DNA of 64,000 nt from Paenibacillus sp. HWE-109 (GCF_022163125.1 NZ_CP091881.1:6076001-6140000); one strand, 5' to 3'. Positions 47,418 to 57,077 are shown, counted from the stretch's first letter. Translations and numbers: made by a program. Notes: generated by a model not told the origin, from the sequence alone.

Positions 47418-49028
47418 TCCACCCATGCCGCCCATATCAGGCATGCCTGGTTTGTCTTTTTCTGGTTTATCAGCGATAACCGCTTCAGTTGTCAAGAACA
47501 TAGCCGCAACGGAAGCTGCGTTTTGCAGTGCGGAACGTGTTACTTTGGCAGGGTCAACGATACCTGCTTCGAACATGTTCACCCATTGGCCAGTTGCCGC
47601 GTTGTAGCCGATGCCTACTTTTTCGTTCTTCAGGCGCTCAACGATAACGGAACCCTCTTGACCAGCGTTAGCTGCGATTGTGCGAACTGGCTCTTCGAGG
47701 GAGCGCAGGATGATGTTAACGCCTGTTTGCTCGTCGCCAACAGCTACTACTTTAGCTACTGCGTTGTATACGTTAACCAGTGCAGTACCACCACCGGATA
47801 CGATACCTTCTTCAACAGCTGCACGAGTTGCGTTCAGAGCATCTTCAATGCGAAGTTTGCGCTCTTTCAACTCAGTTTCAGTTGCTGCGCCAACTTTGAT
47901 AACAGCTACGCCGCCAGAAAGTTTAGCCAAACGTTCTTGCAATTTTTCTTTATCGAAATCGGAAGTTGTTTCTTCCAATTGTGAGCGAATTTGCGTTACG
48001 CGCGCAGCGATGTCTTTCTTGTCGCCAGCACCATCAACGATGATTGTGTTTTCTTTGGTTACACGTACTTGACGTGCGCTACCCAATTGCTCAGGACGCG
48101 TGGATTTCAGATCCAAACCAAGCTCTTCCGTGATCACTTGACCACCAGTTAGAGCAGCGATATCGCCCAGCATAGCTTTACGACGGTCACCGAAACCTGG
48201 AGCTTTAACAGCTACGCAAGTGAATGTGCCACGAAGTCTGTTCACAACAAGCGTTGCTTGTGCTTCGCCCTCAACATCTTCAGCAATGATCAGAAGTTGT
48301 TTACCGGATTGAACGACTTTTTCAAGAACAGGCAAGATTTCTTGGATGTTCGAGATTTTTTTGTCAGTGATCAGGATGTATGGATTGTCAAGGACAGCTT
48401 CCATTTTATCCGTATCTGTGATCATGTATGGGGACGTGTAGCCACGGTCGAATTGCATACCTTCTACAACTTCAAGCTCCGTCAAGAAGCCTTTGGATTC
48501 TTCAACAGTGATAACACCGTCTTTACCTACTTTTTCCATAGCTTCAGCGATCAACTCGCCAACTTCTTCGTCAGCAGCAGAGATAGCTGCTACTTGTGCG
48601 ATGGATTGTTTGCCTTCGATTGGCTTCGCGATAGCTTGAAGCTCTTCTACAGCCGCTTTAACAGCTTTCTCGATACCTTTGCGGATAACCATTGGATTAG
48701 CGCCTGCAGTAACGTTTTTCAGACCTTCGCGGATCATAGCTTGTGCTAGAACCGTTGCAGTTGTTGTACCGTCACCGGCAACATCGTTTGTTTTGGTAGC
48801 AACTTCTTTAACAAGTTGTGCTCCCATGTTTTCGAAAGCATCTTCAAGCTCGATTTCTTTCGCGATCGTCACACCGTCATTCGTGATCAACGGGCTGCCG
48901 AATTTTTTCTCAAGAACAACGTTACGGCCTTTAGGACCCAAAGTTACTTTAACAGCGTTAGCAAGAGCGTCTACCCCACGAAGCATCGCGCGGCGTGCGT
49001 CTTCACTGAACTTAATTTCTTTTGCCAT
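47400..49028 (-). CDS. groL: Chaperonin GroEL
   Basis: 542 residues, intact. Typical start 'AKEIKFSEDARRAMLRGVDA', ATP-site motif 'GDGTTTATVLAQAM', and GGM-repeat end 'GGMGGMGGMM'. It folds substrate proteins with GroES in an ATP-dependent cage. It is the insertion site of both prophages: the recreated 3' end is exactly the same, so no codon is lost. Heat-shock controlled through the CIRCE site of the groES-groEL operon. SD aggaggtttcc. Confidence 0.98.
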   Translation of the reverse strand: MAKEIKFSEDARRAMLRGVDALANAVKVTLGPKGRNVVLEKKFGSPLITNDGVTIAKEIELEDAFENMGAQLVKEVATKTNDVAGDGTTTATVLAQAMIREGLKNVTAGANPMVIRKGIEKAVKAAVEELQAIAKPIEGKQSIAQVAAISAADEEVGELIAEAMEKVGKDGVITVEESKGFLTELEVVEGMQFDRGYTSPYMITDTDKMEAVLDNPYILITDKKISNIQEILPVLEKVVQSGKQLLIIAEDVEGEAQATLVVNRLRGTFTCVAVKAPGFGDRRKAMLGDIAALTGGQVITEELGLDLKSTRPEQLGSARQVRVTKENTIIVDGAGDKKDIAARVTQIRSQLEETTSDFDKEKLQERLAKLSGGVAVIKVGAATETELKERKLRIEDALNATRAAVEEGIVSGGGTALVNVYNAVAKVVAVGDEQTGVNIILRSLEEPVRTIAANAGQEGSVIVERLKNEKVGIGYNAATGQWVNMFEAGIVDPAKVTRSALQNAASVAAMFLTTEAVIADKPEKDKPGMPDMGGMGGMGGMM

Positions 49029-49122
49029 GAATAGGAAACCTCCTCTGATTTAGAACCTTACATAAGTAAGTAGATTAAGCGGAATAAACTAAGTACGTGT
49101 TGCCGATCTATATCCTGCTAAA

Positions 49123-49404
49123 TTAGGCTAATACAGCGAGAATGTCGCTTTCGCGCAAGATCAACAGTTCGCGGCCTTCGTATTTCACTTCAGTTCCAGC
49201 GTATTTGGAGAAAATGATGCGGTCGCCTTCGCTTACTTCAAGCGGAACACGAACGCCATCTTTTAACGCGCCTGCGCCTACGGCTACAACTTTACCTTCT
49301 TGCGGTTTTTCTTTCGCTGTATCTGGCAGCACGATACCACTTGCTGTAGTCTCCTCTTTCGCAACGGCTTCAATGATAACTCGATCACCTAACGGTCTGA
49401 TCAT
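49123..49404 (-). CDS. groS: Co-chaperonin GroES
   Basis: 93 residues beginning 'MIRPLGDRVIIEAVAKEETT', with 'EGDRIIFSKYAGTEVKYEGR'. Lid of the GroEL cage. Start ATG with aaaggaggc; a longer frame to 49518 runs through the CIRCE operator and is not real. First gene of the operon. Confidence 0.96.
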   Translation of the reverse strand: MIRPLGDRVIIEAVAKEETTASGIVLPDTAKEKPQEGKVVAVGAGALKDGVRVPLEVSEGDRIIFSKYAGTEVKYEGRELLILRESDILAVLA

Positions 49405-49451
49405 GGAAAAATAGCCTCCTTTAGAAAATTGGTAATGGGTGTATTCGGTTA

Positions 49452-49478
49452 TTAGCACTCGAATGTGTTTAGTGCTAA
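49452..49478 (-). promoter_or_regulatory. CIRCE operator (HrcA binding site)
   Basis: TTAGCACTC-N9-TAGTGCTAA, one mismatch from the CIRCE consensus (GAGTGCTAA). HrcA would repress the groESL operon at normal temperature. Confidence 0.92.
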
Positions 49479-49603
49479 CAACAATTCTTATGATACTCAT
49501 TCTGGACGTAATTTGCAAGTCCTTTTACACATTTTTCAAACTTGGGGACACCCCCCTCATTCTATCCAAATGAAAAACAAATATTCGCGCTAACAGAGAA
49601 AAA

Positions 49604-49636
49604 ACAGCCTGCACATGGGTGGCAGACTGTTTTCTT
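49604..49636 (-). terminator. Terminator after tatC
   Basis: Minus-strand aaaacagtctgc / gcaggctgtttt stem followed by TTCTC, just after the tatC stop. Confidence 0.75.
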
Positions 49637-50393
49637 ATTTGGGGCCGAATTCCTTCGCCCATTCTGCATCTTTGATCAACTGCTTGCGATAGATGAATCC
49701 CGACATAAAGACGCTGAACTCATATAAAACAATCAGCGGCAAAGACACAAGGATAGCTGAAATCGCATCTGGCGGTGTAATAACCGTCGCCAAAATAACG
49801 AGCAGCATGTAGGCATATCTTCTGAATTTGTGCAGACGTTTCGGGTTCAGAAGACGGATTTTCGTCAGGAACATGACGACGATTGGCATTTCGAAAACAA
49901 CAGCGAGCGGCAGAATAATATTAAACATGAAGGTAAAATATTGCGCTGCACCATACATCTCTGTGATATCAAGACTCCGGCTAATGGATGAAGTAAAATA
50001 AAAGGCCATGGGAAAAACAACCCAATACCCGAAGGATAACCCTACGAGAAATAGCAAGAAGGCATATGGAATATACACGATCGAGGCTTTCTGTTCAACC
50101 TCGCGCAGCCCCGGCTTCACAAAAGCCCATATGTGATACAGAATAACCGGCAAGGTAATGAGAAGGCCCACCGCCAAGCCAAAATTCATATACAAACGCA
50201 AAGCGTCCCAAGGTGAAAAAACGTTCCAACTGATGGTGTCTGCAGGAGGAATATTCTTGATATACTTGATGATCGGTTTAGCAGAGATCAAGCCGCCAAT
50301 CATCCCGATGACCAAAACGACCAAGATCCACATGATGCGTTTGCGTAGTTCGCCCAGATGCTCGACGAGTGACATTTCTTCGTTCGTTGTCAT
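49635..50393 (-). CDS. tatC: Twin-arginine translocase subunit TatC
   Basis: 252 residues, six transmembrane segments. N-terminal 'EEMSLVEHLGELRKRIMWIL' is the conserved TatC start (binds the twin-arginine signal), with 'FGLAVGLLITLPVILYHIW' and 'FVKPGLREVEQKA'. With the TatA-like protein it exports folded proteins. Operon with tatA upstream. Confidence 0.95.
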   Translation of the reverse strand: MTTNEEMSLVEHLGELRKRIMWILVVLVIGMIGGLISAKPIIKYIKNIPPADTISWNVFSPWDALRLYMNFGLAVGLLITLPVILYHIWAFVKPGLREVEQKASIVYIPYAFLLFLVGLSFGYWVVFPMAFYFTSSISRSLDITEMYGAAQYFTFMFNIILPLAVVFEMPIVVMFLTKIRLLNPKRLHKFRRYAYMLLVILATVITPPDAISAILVSLPLIVLYEFSVFMSGFIYRKQLIKDAEWAKEFGPK

Positions 50394-50462
50394 TTTTCAC
50401 CAACCTGAGCGAGTAGAATGAGCCTGAAGGGCTGTAGCACTTGACAGGCTAAAAGGAATCGG

Positions 50463-50939
50463 CTAATCGGGCAAACGCCGTGTTTGGCTCGGTCTCGCGG
50501 GCGCTGCCGCAGGTGCGGCTGTCGGAGCGGCTTGAGTTCCTTCATCAGAGGCCGCACGCTGCTTCTCCAGCTGAACCGGAGCTTGGGCCGCAGCTATATC
50601 CAGTGGCTCTTCCATGGCGGCAGGTGCCACCTCCGATTCTCTCTGATCTTGTGCAGGAGTGGAGGAGATAAATTCCACAGCCGGCTTCGAAGATACCGCT
50701 GGTTCAGCCGACTTCGTTTCCACAGATGAGCTAGGAGCTGCTGCTTGCGCAGATGGTGCCGGATTGGAGGCAGAAGGCGCTGGGGTCTCATCATTCAGCA
50801 GAGCATGAGCACCGTTCTTGAAATCCCTCACCGTTTTCCCGAGCATACGCCCAATTTCGGGCAGCTTCTGCGGGCCAAATAAAACGAGGGCAACGATAGC
50901 GATTAATAAGAGCTCAGTAAAACCGATGTTTTGGAACAT
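50463..50939 (-). CDS. tatA: TatA-like translocase subunit with long Ala/Pro tail
   Basis: 158 residues from the ATG at 50937-50939 (ggagatgattctc upstream). N-terminal 'FTELLLIAIVALVLFGPQKL' plus 'PEIGRMLGKTVRDF' is the TatA/B membrane helix and amphipathic helix. The remaining ~110 residues are a low-complexity Ala/Pro/Ser/Glu tail, much longer than in usual TatA proteins of 50-70 residues. Confidence 0.9.
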   Translation of the reverse strand: MFQNIGFTELLLIAIVALVLFGPQKLPEIGRMLGKTVRDFKNGAHALLNDETPAPSASNPAPSAQAAAPSSSVETKSAEPAVSSKPAVEFISSTPAQDQRESEVAPAAMEEPLDIAAAQAPVQLEKQRAASDEGTQAAPTAAPAAAPARPSQTRRLPD

Positions 50940-50989
50940 GAGAATCATCTCCATCATTTGTAGCGACATCAATAAACCTATTTAAACAA

Positions 50990-51223
50990 AACGACCTTGT
51001 CTGCGCACCTAGCGTGAACCAGAGGGAACTATGATCCGCTATTTGTTGAAAAACGACCTATCTGCCCGATGAAGCGGAACTACAGTCCCTTATTCGTCGA
51101 AAATAAAGCTGTATCATAGCCTCTATCGCCAAATAACGTACCCTAGTTCCCTTTACCAAGGGAATTAGATGCAATAGGGTCAAATAGCGTACTGTAGTTC
51201 GCTTTCAGACACATAAGCCACCA
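50990..51223. repeat. Intergenic degenerate tandem repeat
   Basis: Motifs such as gaactaYRRTCCSYTATT-type (gaactatgatccgctatttg, gaactacagtcccttattcg) occur several times between tatA and the molybdopterin gene. Two partial units of about 55 bases (starting near 51020 and 51078) are followed by related fragments in the opposite orientation (51135-51210). No gene is seen. Confidence 0.5.
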
Positions 51224-52243
51224 TTAACATTGATAAAATCCGCCGTACCCCATCTCCGTAATATCGCTGCGCACGATCACATCGCCTGCGCAGATGCGCG
51301 GCAGCAGAACATCGAATGACGTGTAAGGGTCGTGCATAACGCAACCCGGCAAGCCCATAATCGGCACATCGCCGAGATAGGCGATCATCAGCATGGAGCC
51401 CGGCAGCATCGGCGTGCCGTAGCTGACCACGCGCGCGCCAGCCTGCTTGATCGCGCCGGGCGTGCGGTCGTCCGGGTCCACGGACATGCCGCCCGTGACC
51501 AAGACAAGATCCACGCCCAGCGCAAGCAGCGCGTGGATCTCACCAACAATCGCTTCGCTGTCGTCGGGTACGAAGCGTTGGTCTACGACCTCGGAGCCGA
51601 GCCGCGCGACTTTCTCCTTCACAATCGGGCCGAAGCGATCTTGAATTCGGCCCTTGAAGACCTCGCTGCCCGTCGTAATGACGCCGACGCGGAGCTTGCG
51701 AAACGGCTTCACCTCTAACAAGGTGAAGCCCTCTTCGCGGCGAGCGGCTGCTAAGCGCTCGACCTCGGCAACCTTCGCTTCGTCCACAATCAGCGGGATC
51801 ACCCGCGTACCGACCAGCGAAGCGCCTGCTTCGACCACCGTGTTGGTGCGAATCGTCGACATCACGACTTCATCGAGGGCATTCACTTCGTCAACGAATG
51901 CCTTGTCGATCTTCACCAAACCGTGAATCTCGGACTTCACGTTCACTTTCCCCTCATGCGGCTCCGTCAGCCTGAGACAGCCCTCACCAGCGATGGCCTT
52001 CGCCATACGCTGCGCAGCTTCGTCTTCATGGATGTAACCTGGCTGCAGTTCCATCGCATAGATGTGCTCCTTGCCAATGCTGAGCAAGGCGGGGATGTCC
52101 GCTTCCGTCACCTGATGCCCTTTGCGGAACAGCCGTCCCTTGAATTCACCTGGCAAAATCTGCGTAAGATCATGCGGCAGAATCATGCCAATCGCATCTT
52201 CTACCTTGACCTCGCGCAGCATGGATTCATGGTTAGAACTCAC
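51224..52243 (-). CDS. Molybdopterin-binding protein (MoeA-like)
   Basis: 339 residues with a C-terminal MoCF_biosynth domain: 'LRVGVITTGSEVFKGRIQDR', 'VDLVLVTGGMSVDPDDRTPG' and 'VPIMGLPGCVMHDPYTSFDV'. Probably inserts molybdenum or binds molybdopterin in cofactor assembly. A Met at residue 8 is a possible alternative start. Overlaps the moaB-like gene by four bases. Confidence 0.85.
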   Translation of the reverse strand: MSSNHESMLREVKVEDAIGMILPHDLTQILPGEFKGRLFRKGHQVTEADIPALLSIGKEHIYAMELQPGYIHEDEAAQRMAKAIAGEGCLRLTEPHEGKVNVKSEIHGLVKIDKAFVDEVNALDEVVMSTIRTNTVVEAGASLVGTRVIPLIVDEAKVAEVERLAAARREEGFTLLEVKPFRKLRVGVITTGSEVFKGRIQDRFGPIVKEKVARLGSEVVDQRFVPDDSEAIVGEIHALLALGVDLVLVTGGMSVDPDDRTPGAIKQAGARVVSYGTPMLPGSMLMIAYLGDVPIMGLPGCVMHDPYTSFDVLLPRICAGDVIVRSDITEMGYGGFYQC

Positions 52244-52731
52244 CCGTGGTCACCTTCTTTACCTGTGAGAATCCCCAGCGCATGCGGGAGCTGATCGATA
52301 ATCGCCATCAGGTTCTCCTGCACACCCTTAGGGCTGCCAGGCAAATTAATAATCAGCGTGCGTCCGCGAATACCGGAAACTGCCCTGGAAAGCATCGCTT
52401 TCCGTGTTTTTTGCATCGAAATCATCCGCATCGCTTCGGCAAAACCAGGCGCAACCCGATCGATGACATTGAGCGTTGCTTCCGGTGTCACATCACGAGG
52501 GGCTAAGCCTGTCCCGCCTGTTGTCAAAATCAAATCGGCCTGATAATAATCCGTCATTTCAATTAATGAAGCCATAATTTCATCCATCTCATCCGGAACG
52601 ACCCGGTATTCGATGATTTCGCCTTGAATTTCTTCTTCAATCAGCTCGCGGATTACCTGAGCGCTAGTGTCTTCTCGTTCTCCTCGGTAACCGCGGTCAC
52701 TGGCTGTCAAAATCGCAACTTTCCAGTGCAT
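52240..52731 (-). CDS. moaB: MoaB/MogA-type molybdenum cofactor protein
   Basis: 163 residues, MoCF_biosynth fold with 'VAILTASDRGYRGEREDTSA', 'DLILTTGGTGLAPRDVTPEA' and 'GRTLIINLPGSPKGVQENLM'. It adenylates molybdopterin in cofactor synthesis (MogA/MoaB reaction). Coupled to the MoeA-like gene. Confidence 0.9.
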   Translation of the reverse strand: MHWKVAILTASDRGYRGEREDTSAQVIRELIEEEIQGEIIEYRVVPDEMDEIMASLIEMTDYYQADLILTTGGTGLAPRDVTPEATLNVIDRVAPGFAEAMRMISMQKTRKAMLSRAVSGIRGRTLIINLPGSPKGVQENLMAIIDQLPHALGILTGKEGDHG

Positions 52732-52840
52732 CCTTCGTCACCTCTCCCTTGTTCACTGAATGAGATAACCCCACTAACTGCGTGATCGTCGACTTTCTTA
52801 GCTATGATAACTATCTTAGGCTGCCCTAGTCACGTCACTG

Positions 52841-53338
52841 TCATCTTTCTTGTCTGTGAAAATCCCCGTTTTTCCCGCCTGTTTTGAGAACTAGCAGCGT
52901 GGAGTTGATGATCATATCTTTCTCTACAGCCTTGCACATGTCATAAACGGTTAAAGCTGCCGCGGAGACGGCTGTTAAAGCTTCCATCTCAACACCTGTG
53001 GGTCCAGTTGTCCGTACAGTTGCTTCTATGTATAGTTCATCGTTGCCATTATCCGTAAACTGAATATCAATGCCTGTCAATGCAATCGGATGGCACATCG
53101 GAATCCAGTCTGACGTTTTTTTGGCAGCCATAATACCGGCTACCTGCGCTACGGCGAGGACATCGCCTTTTTTCATTTTACCCTGCTTAATCAAGTCCAG
53201 TGTCTCGTGCTTCATAAGTAATGTAGAACGAGCTGTCGCTGTTCGCTTCGTCTCGGTTTTATCCGAAATATCGACCATGCGGGCTCGTCCCTGTTCATTA
53301 AAATGAGTCAACTCAGAGGGATCAGGCAAGTCACTCAC
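52841..53338 (-). CDS. moaC: Cyclic pyranopterin monophosphate synthase MoaC
   Basis: 165 residues with the MoaC motifs 'THFNEQGRARMVDISDKTET', 'AKKTSDWIPMCHPIALTGID' and 'PTGVEMEALTAVSAAALTVY'. Converts the MoaA product to cyclic pyranopterin monophosphate, the first committed stage of molybdenum cofactor synthesis. It is three bases from the preceding gene. Confidence 0.96.
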   Translation of the reverse strand: MSDLPDPSELTHFNEQGRARMVDISDKTETKRTATARSTLLMKHETLDLIKQGKMKKGDVLAVAQVAGIMAAKKTSDWIPMCHPIALTGIDIQFTDNGNDELYIEATVRTTGPTGVEMEALTAVSAAALTVYDMCKAVEKDMIINSTLLVLKTGGKNGDFHRQER

Positions 53339-53341
53339 CTC

Positions 53342-53974
53342 TTATTTGGATTCGGATTTAAGTACCATTTTGCTCTCGGTGACGATGCCGTCTACCCGGA
53401 AATCATGCCAGGAGGAAGGAACCCCGGGAATCAGTTGCTTATCAAAAGCGGCCGCAACCGCAAAAGGTCTCTTCAAACCACGCGCTGCAAATAATTGCAT
53501 AAAGCGATCGTAAAAGCCACCGCCATAGCCCAGTCTCCCGAAATCCATATCGAATGCAAGGCCTGGCACCAAGATCATGGAAATCGTGGACAAGTCGTGT
53601 TCGATCTGCACCTCGTTATGAGGTTCTCTAATTCCCCATGCTCCACTTTCCAAATCGGTGTAGGCGTTGATGATATGCAAATTCATGGTCTTCGACTCTG
53701 CTACAACTTTCGGCACGAGCACTCGAATTCCCTGCTGCCAGCACCATTCCATCAGTGGAGCTACGTCCAATTCCGACCGAAATGGCATATAGGTCATAAT
53801 CGTCGGCGGAACCGGTGATTCGCGCCAGCCGGGCCTTAGAAGCCGCTCCGTACATAGCTTGGTCATTCGCTCGTGAATGCGCTGCTGCTTCTCATCTCGC
53901 TCACCTGAAACGATAGAAGCGCGTTTTTCTTCCATTTCTTTGCGTAACTCTATTTTCCGCTCTCGGATGTTCAT
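53342..53974 (-). CDS. 5-formyltetrahydrofolate cyclo-ligase
   Basis: 210 residues with the N-terminal basic helix (RKIELRKEMEEKRASI), 'YMPFRSELDVAPLMEWCWQ', and the signature 'FDMDFGRLGYGGGFYDRFM'. Makes 5,10-methenyl-THF from 5-formyl-THF using ATP. Three bases before moaC in the same operon. Confidence 0.93.
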   Translation of the reverse strand: MNIRERKIELRKEMEEKRASIVSGERDEKQQRIHERMTKLCTERLLRPGWRESPVPPTIMTYMPFRSELDVAPLMEWCWQQGIRVLVPKVVAESKTMNLHIINAYTDLESGAWGIREPHNEVQIEHDLSTISMILVPGLAFDMDFGRLGYGGGFYDRFMQLFAARGLKRPFAVAAAFDKQLIPGVPSSWHDFRVDGIVTESKMVLKSESK

Positions 53975-54039
53975 ACCTGCTTCAGCCCTTCCCTAACGAG
54001 GAGTGGTTTCCCCCATTTTAACATAAACAAGGAAAAAAA

Positions 54040-54867
54040 CTATACTCGTACCCAAGACCCCAGCGGAATGCGCGTGATTACTGGAAAATGATCCGAATAA
54101 TTCGTAGGAATCGTCCATGCTGAACCGATATGAGGCCAATTCGTGAACAAATCATCGATGCTTTTACCATCTGCCAATGTCGCTTTCATCGTTGGACGTA
54201 ATGGAATGTTTGTGAGTTTCATGATGTCCATTTTTGTCAAAAATGACTCTAATTCCATATTAAAATCGCCAGCAACAATCAACGGCTCCTTGCTCCCAGC
54301 CAAAATCTCTGAGATACGCGCCAACTGCGCTGTACGATCCGCTTGCGAGAGGCCTAAGTGTGTAGCGGCTACCTGCACGGATTCCGAACCTACTTGAATA
54401 GTAGCTGTCAGCAGACTTCTCGTTTCCAGCTTCCCTGGGAGCAGCTCATAGCTGTAATCCTTGATCGGAAAACGACTAAGAATCACATTGCCAAATTGCC
54501 CTACCCTATAGGTTAGACTTGGTGCAAAAACCATCTGCATCCCCAGCAGGTCAGAGAGCTCCTTAGCCTGATCCACAAACCCGCTGCGCAAACGGTAACG
54601 ATCAACTTCCTGCAAGGCGATAATATCTGCCTGTCCCCCTGCAATAAGCGCTGCAATTCGCTTCATATTCACAGTACCATCTAAACCTTCGCCATGGTGA
54701 ATATTAAACGTCATTATGGTCAAGCCTGCTGGTGTAGTTGTTTGAACAGCTGCAGGTAGTACTTTTGGAGTCAGGCCGACCTGTTCAGAGGAAATAGCTG
54801 CTATTTGCATCCACAGGATAAGCAAAATCAAACTGCTTACATATCTAATATGCCGCAAAAGTCCCAT
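54040..54867 (-). CDS. Endonuclease/exonuclease/phosphatase (EEP) family protein
   Basis: 275 residues from ATG 54865-54867 (ggggtgaggga upstream; a longer frame to 55047 overlaps the divergent ABC-F gene). An N-terminal membrane/signal segment (LRHIRYVSSLILLILWM), then EEP motifs 'TIMTFNIHHGEGLDGTVNM', 'DIIALQEVDRY', 'VAGDFNMELE', and 'SDHFPVITRIP' with the catalytic His/Asp residues. Probably an exported or membrane-tethered phosphodiesterase or phosphatase; substrate unknown. Confidence 0.85.
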   Translation of the reverse strand: MGLLRHIRYVSSLILLILWMQIAAISSEQVGLTPKVLPAAVQTTTPAGLTIMTFNIHHGEGLDGTVNMKRIAALIAGGQADIIALQEVDRYRLRSGFVDQAKELSDLLGMQMVFAPSLTYRVGQFGNVILSRFPIKDYSYELLPGKLETRSLLTATIQVGSESVQVAATHLGLSQADRTAQLARISEILAGSKEPLIVAGDFNMELESFLTKMDIMKLTNIPLRPTMKATLADGKSIDDLFTNWPHIGSAWTIPTNYSDHFPVITRIPLGSWVRV

Positions 54868-55018
54868 TCCCTCACCCCTACTCCGCCTGAATGTATGCAA
54901 AATTAAGCATACGATGCCCGCTTGCATGGTGTATACTAGTGAATTGATGGGATTTACTTGTCCCGTACCAAGCAGTTGTTCAGAGATTGTTTCATTAATA
55001 AGCAGGAGGTAGCTGCAA

Positions 55019-56965
55019 ATGTTGTTGCAAGTTTCGAATATTTCCAAAAGTTATGGAGTACGTCCGGTACTCTCCAATATAACGCTTCAAATTGAAGATC
55101 GGGAACGGATCGGTTTAGTGGGCGTGAACGGCGCTGGCAAATCGACACTGCTCCAAGTGATTGCCGGGGAAATGTCCTATGATAGCGGTGATTTATTCAA
55201 AGCAAAAGAAACGAAGATCGGTTATTTAAAACAAAATAGCGGCCTGCAAACGGACAAATCCATCTGGAATGAACTTCTCAGCGTATTCAGTTCTTTATTG
55301 GAGACAGAGCGGGAGCTTCGCGAGTTGGAAGCCTTGATGTCAGATCCTGAGCTTATTTCGGATGAAAAAAAATACGAATCCACGATGAATCGTTACGCCC
55401 TGCGTTCCGAGTGGTTTCGCGAGCAAGGCGGCTATGAAATTGAGGCGAAAATCCGCGGCATTTTACACGGCATGGGCTTCGGTCAATTTCCTCCGGATAC
55501 ACGTGTTCAAACCCTCAGCGGCGGTCAAAAAACACGGCTAGCACTGGCCAAAATGCTGTTGGAAGAACCCGACCTGCTCATGCTCGATGAGCCTACCAAC
55601 CATTTGGACATCCCGACACTTACGTGGTTGGAAGGTTATTTGCGCGGCTACCCAGGCGCGATACTGGTCGTCTCTCATGACCGCTTTTTCCTCGATGCGC
55701 TGGTGACTTCGATTTATGAAATTGAGCGAAATTCATCCAAACGATACACAGGCAACTACTCAAGATTCATTGAAATCAAAGAAGCCAATTACGAAATTGA
55801 AATGAAACAATTCGAGAAGCAGCAGGAGGAGATTTCGAAGCTGGAGGATTTCGTGCAGCGCAATATCGTGCGCGCTTCTACGACCAAGAGAGCGCAGAGC
55901 CGCCGCAAGCAGCTCGAGAAAATGGATCGACTAGATAAGCCGATGGGGGATTTGAAACGGGCTTCCTTTTCGTTCGAAATCGCCCAAACGTCAGGGAAAG
56001 AAGTGCTCCAGGTTGATCGCATCGCGCTTTCCTACGATGGCAGAAATCGTTTATTGGACGGTGTCTCTTTCCAACTTCGCCGCTCTGAAACCGCTGCTCT
56101 CATCGGACCCAACGGCGTAGGCAAATCAACCCTGCTCAAAACTTTAATCGGACAGCACAAGCAAGACGCAGGTACTTTCAAATGGGGGACAGGCGTCACT
56201 ATCGGATACTATGATCAAGAGCAAACCGGCCTAACCCCCTCCAACAGTGTACTGGAAGAGGTGTGGAACACGTACCCTCATCTGGAGGAAGCGCGGATTC
56301 GCACCGTGCTCGGCAACTTTTTGTTCAGCGGTGAAGAAGTATTCAAGAAAGTCGCCTCCTTGAGCGGCGGCGAGAAAGCGCGTGTGGCTTTGGCGAAATT
56401 GATGCTGCAAAAAGCGAATGTTTTGATCCTGGATGAGCCTACCAACCATCTGGACTTATATAGCAAAGAAGTGCTGGAGTCGGCTTTGATGGACTATGAA
56501 GGCACCCTGCTGTTCATCTCTCATGACCGCTATTTCCTGAACAAAATGGCAGAGAGCATGCTCGACCTGCAAAAGGATGGACTCACCAGCTATTTGGGCA
56601 ACTACGACGATTACGTGGAGAAAAAAGCGGAACTGGCCGAAATGGAGACCAAGCGTCTGGCCAAAGAGGCAGAGAAAAAAGCCGCCAGCGGCTCCAGCGC
56701 CGGGAAGGCAGAGAGCACAAGCGGCGGCGGATACGAAGCGGACAAACAGGCTAAGAAAGAAGAACGCAGCCGCCAACGCAAAATTGAGCAGCTCGAGCAG
56801 GACATCGCCCGTTTGGAAGACGAGATCTCTGCCTTGGAGGCTGAGCTTGCGGATCCCGAGGTTTACAACAACTATGTCCTCGTCCAGGAGAAGACGGCTG
56901 CCGTTGAAGAGCGTAAAAGCTTACTCGCGGCGATTTATGAGGAGTGGGAAGGGCTGCTTGCCTGA
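55019..56965 (+). CDS. ABC-F ATPase (YdiF-type)
   Basis: 648 residues with two ATPase domains and no membrane spans. Walker A 'GVNGAGKSTLLQVIAGEMS' and 'GPNGVGKSTLLKTLIGQHK'; signature 'TLSGGQKTRLALAKMLLEEP' and 'SLSGGEKARVALAKLMLQKA'; Walker B with 'LMLDEPTNHLD' twice. An inter-domain linker and a C-terminal coiled coil (about 560-648) are present. ABC-F proteins act on the ribosome; the gene order moaC-YdiF resembles B. subtilis. Sequence after the start is preceded by aggaggtagctgcaa. Confidence 0.95.
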   Translation: MLLQVSNISKSYGVRPVLSNITLQIEDRERIGLVGVNGAGKSTLLQVIAGEMSYDSGDLFKAKETKIGYLKQNSGLQTDKSIWNELLSVFSSLLETERELRELEALMSDPELISDEKKYESTMNRYALRSEWFREQGGYEIEAKIRGILHGMGFGQFPPDTRVQTLSGGQKTRLALAKMLLEEPDLLMLDEPTNHLDIPTLTWLEGYLRGYPGAILVVSHDRFFLDALVTSIYEIERNSSKRYTGNYSRFIEIKEANYEIEMKQFEKQQEEISKLEDFVQRNIVRASTTKRAQSRRKQLEKMDRLDKPMGDLKRASFSFEIAQTSGKEVLQVDRIALSYDGRNRLLDGVSFQLRRSETAALIGPNGVGKSTLLKTLIGQHKQDAGTFKWGTGVTIGYYDQEQTGLTPSNSVLEEVWNTYPHLEEARIRTVLGNFLFSGEEVFKKVASLSGGEKARVALAKLMLQKANVLILDEPTNHLDLYSKEVLESALMDYEGTLLFISHDRYFLNKMAESMLDLQKDGLTSYLGNYDDYVEKKAELAEMETKRLAKEAEKKAASGSSAGKAESTSGGGYEADKQAKKEERSRQRKIEQLEQDIARLEDEISALEAELADPEVYNNYVLVQEKTAAVEERKSLLAAIYEEWEGLLA

Positions 56966-57077
56966 CGTTGGAGCGGGAGCGCCTTATTGACCTCTCTGCT
57001 AGGCCGGATCAGCTCGCTTTTCCACCGAAACTAGAAACAGAGATAAGAGCCTCTAGGAGTCTGTCCGACGAAAGCAA

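Noticed and set aside
47337..47984. Frames opposite groEL
   Set aside because: Antisense shadows of a highly conserved gene.
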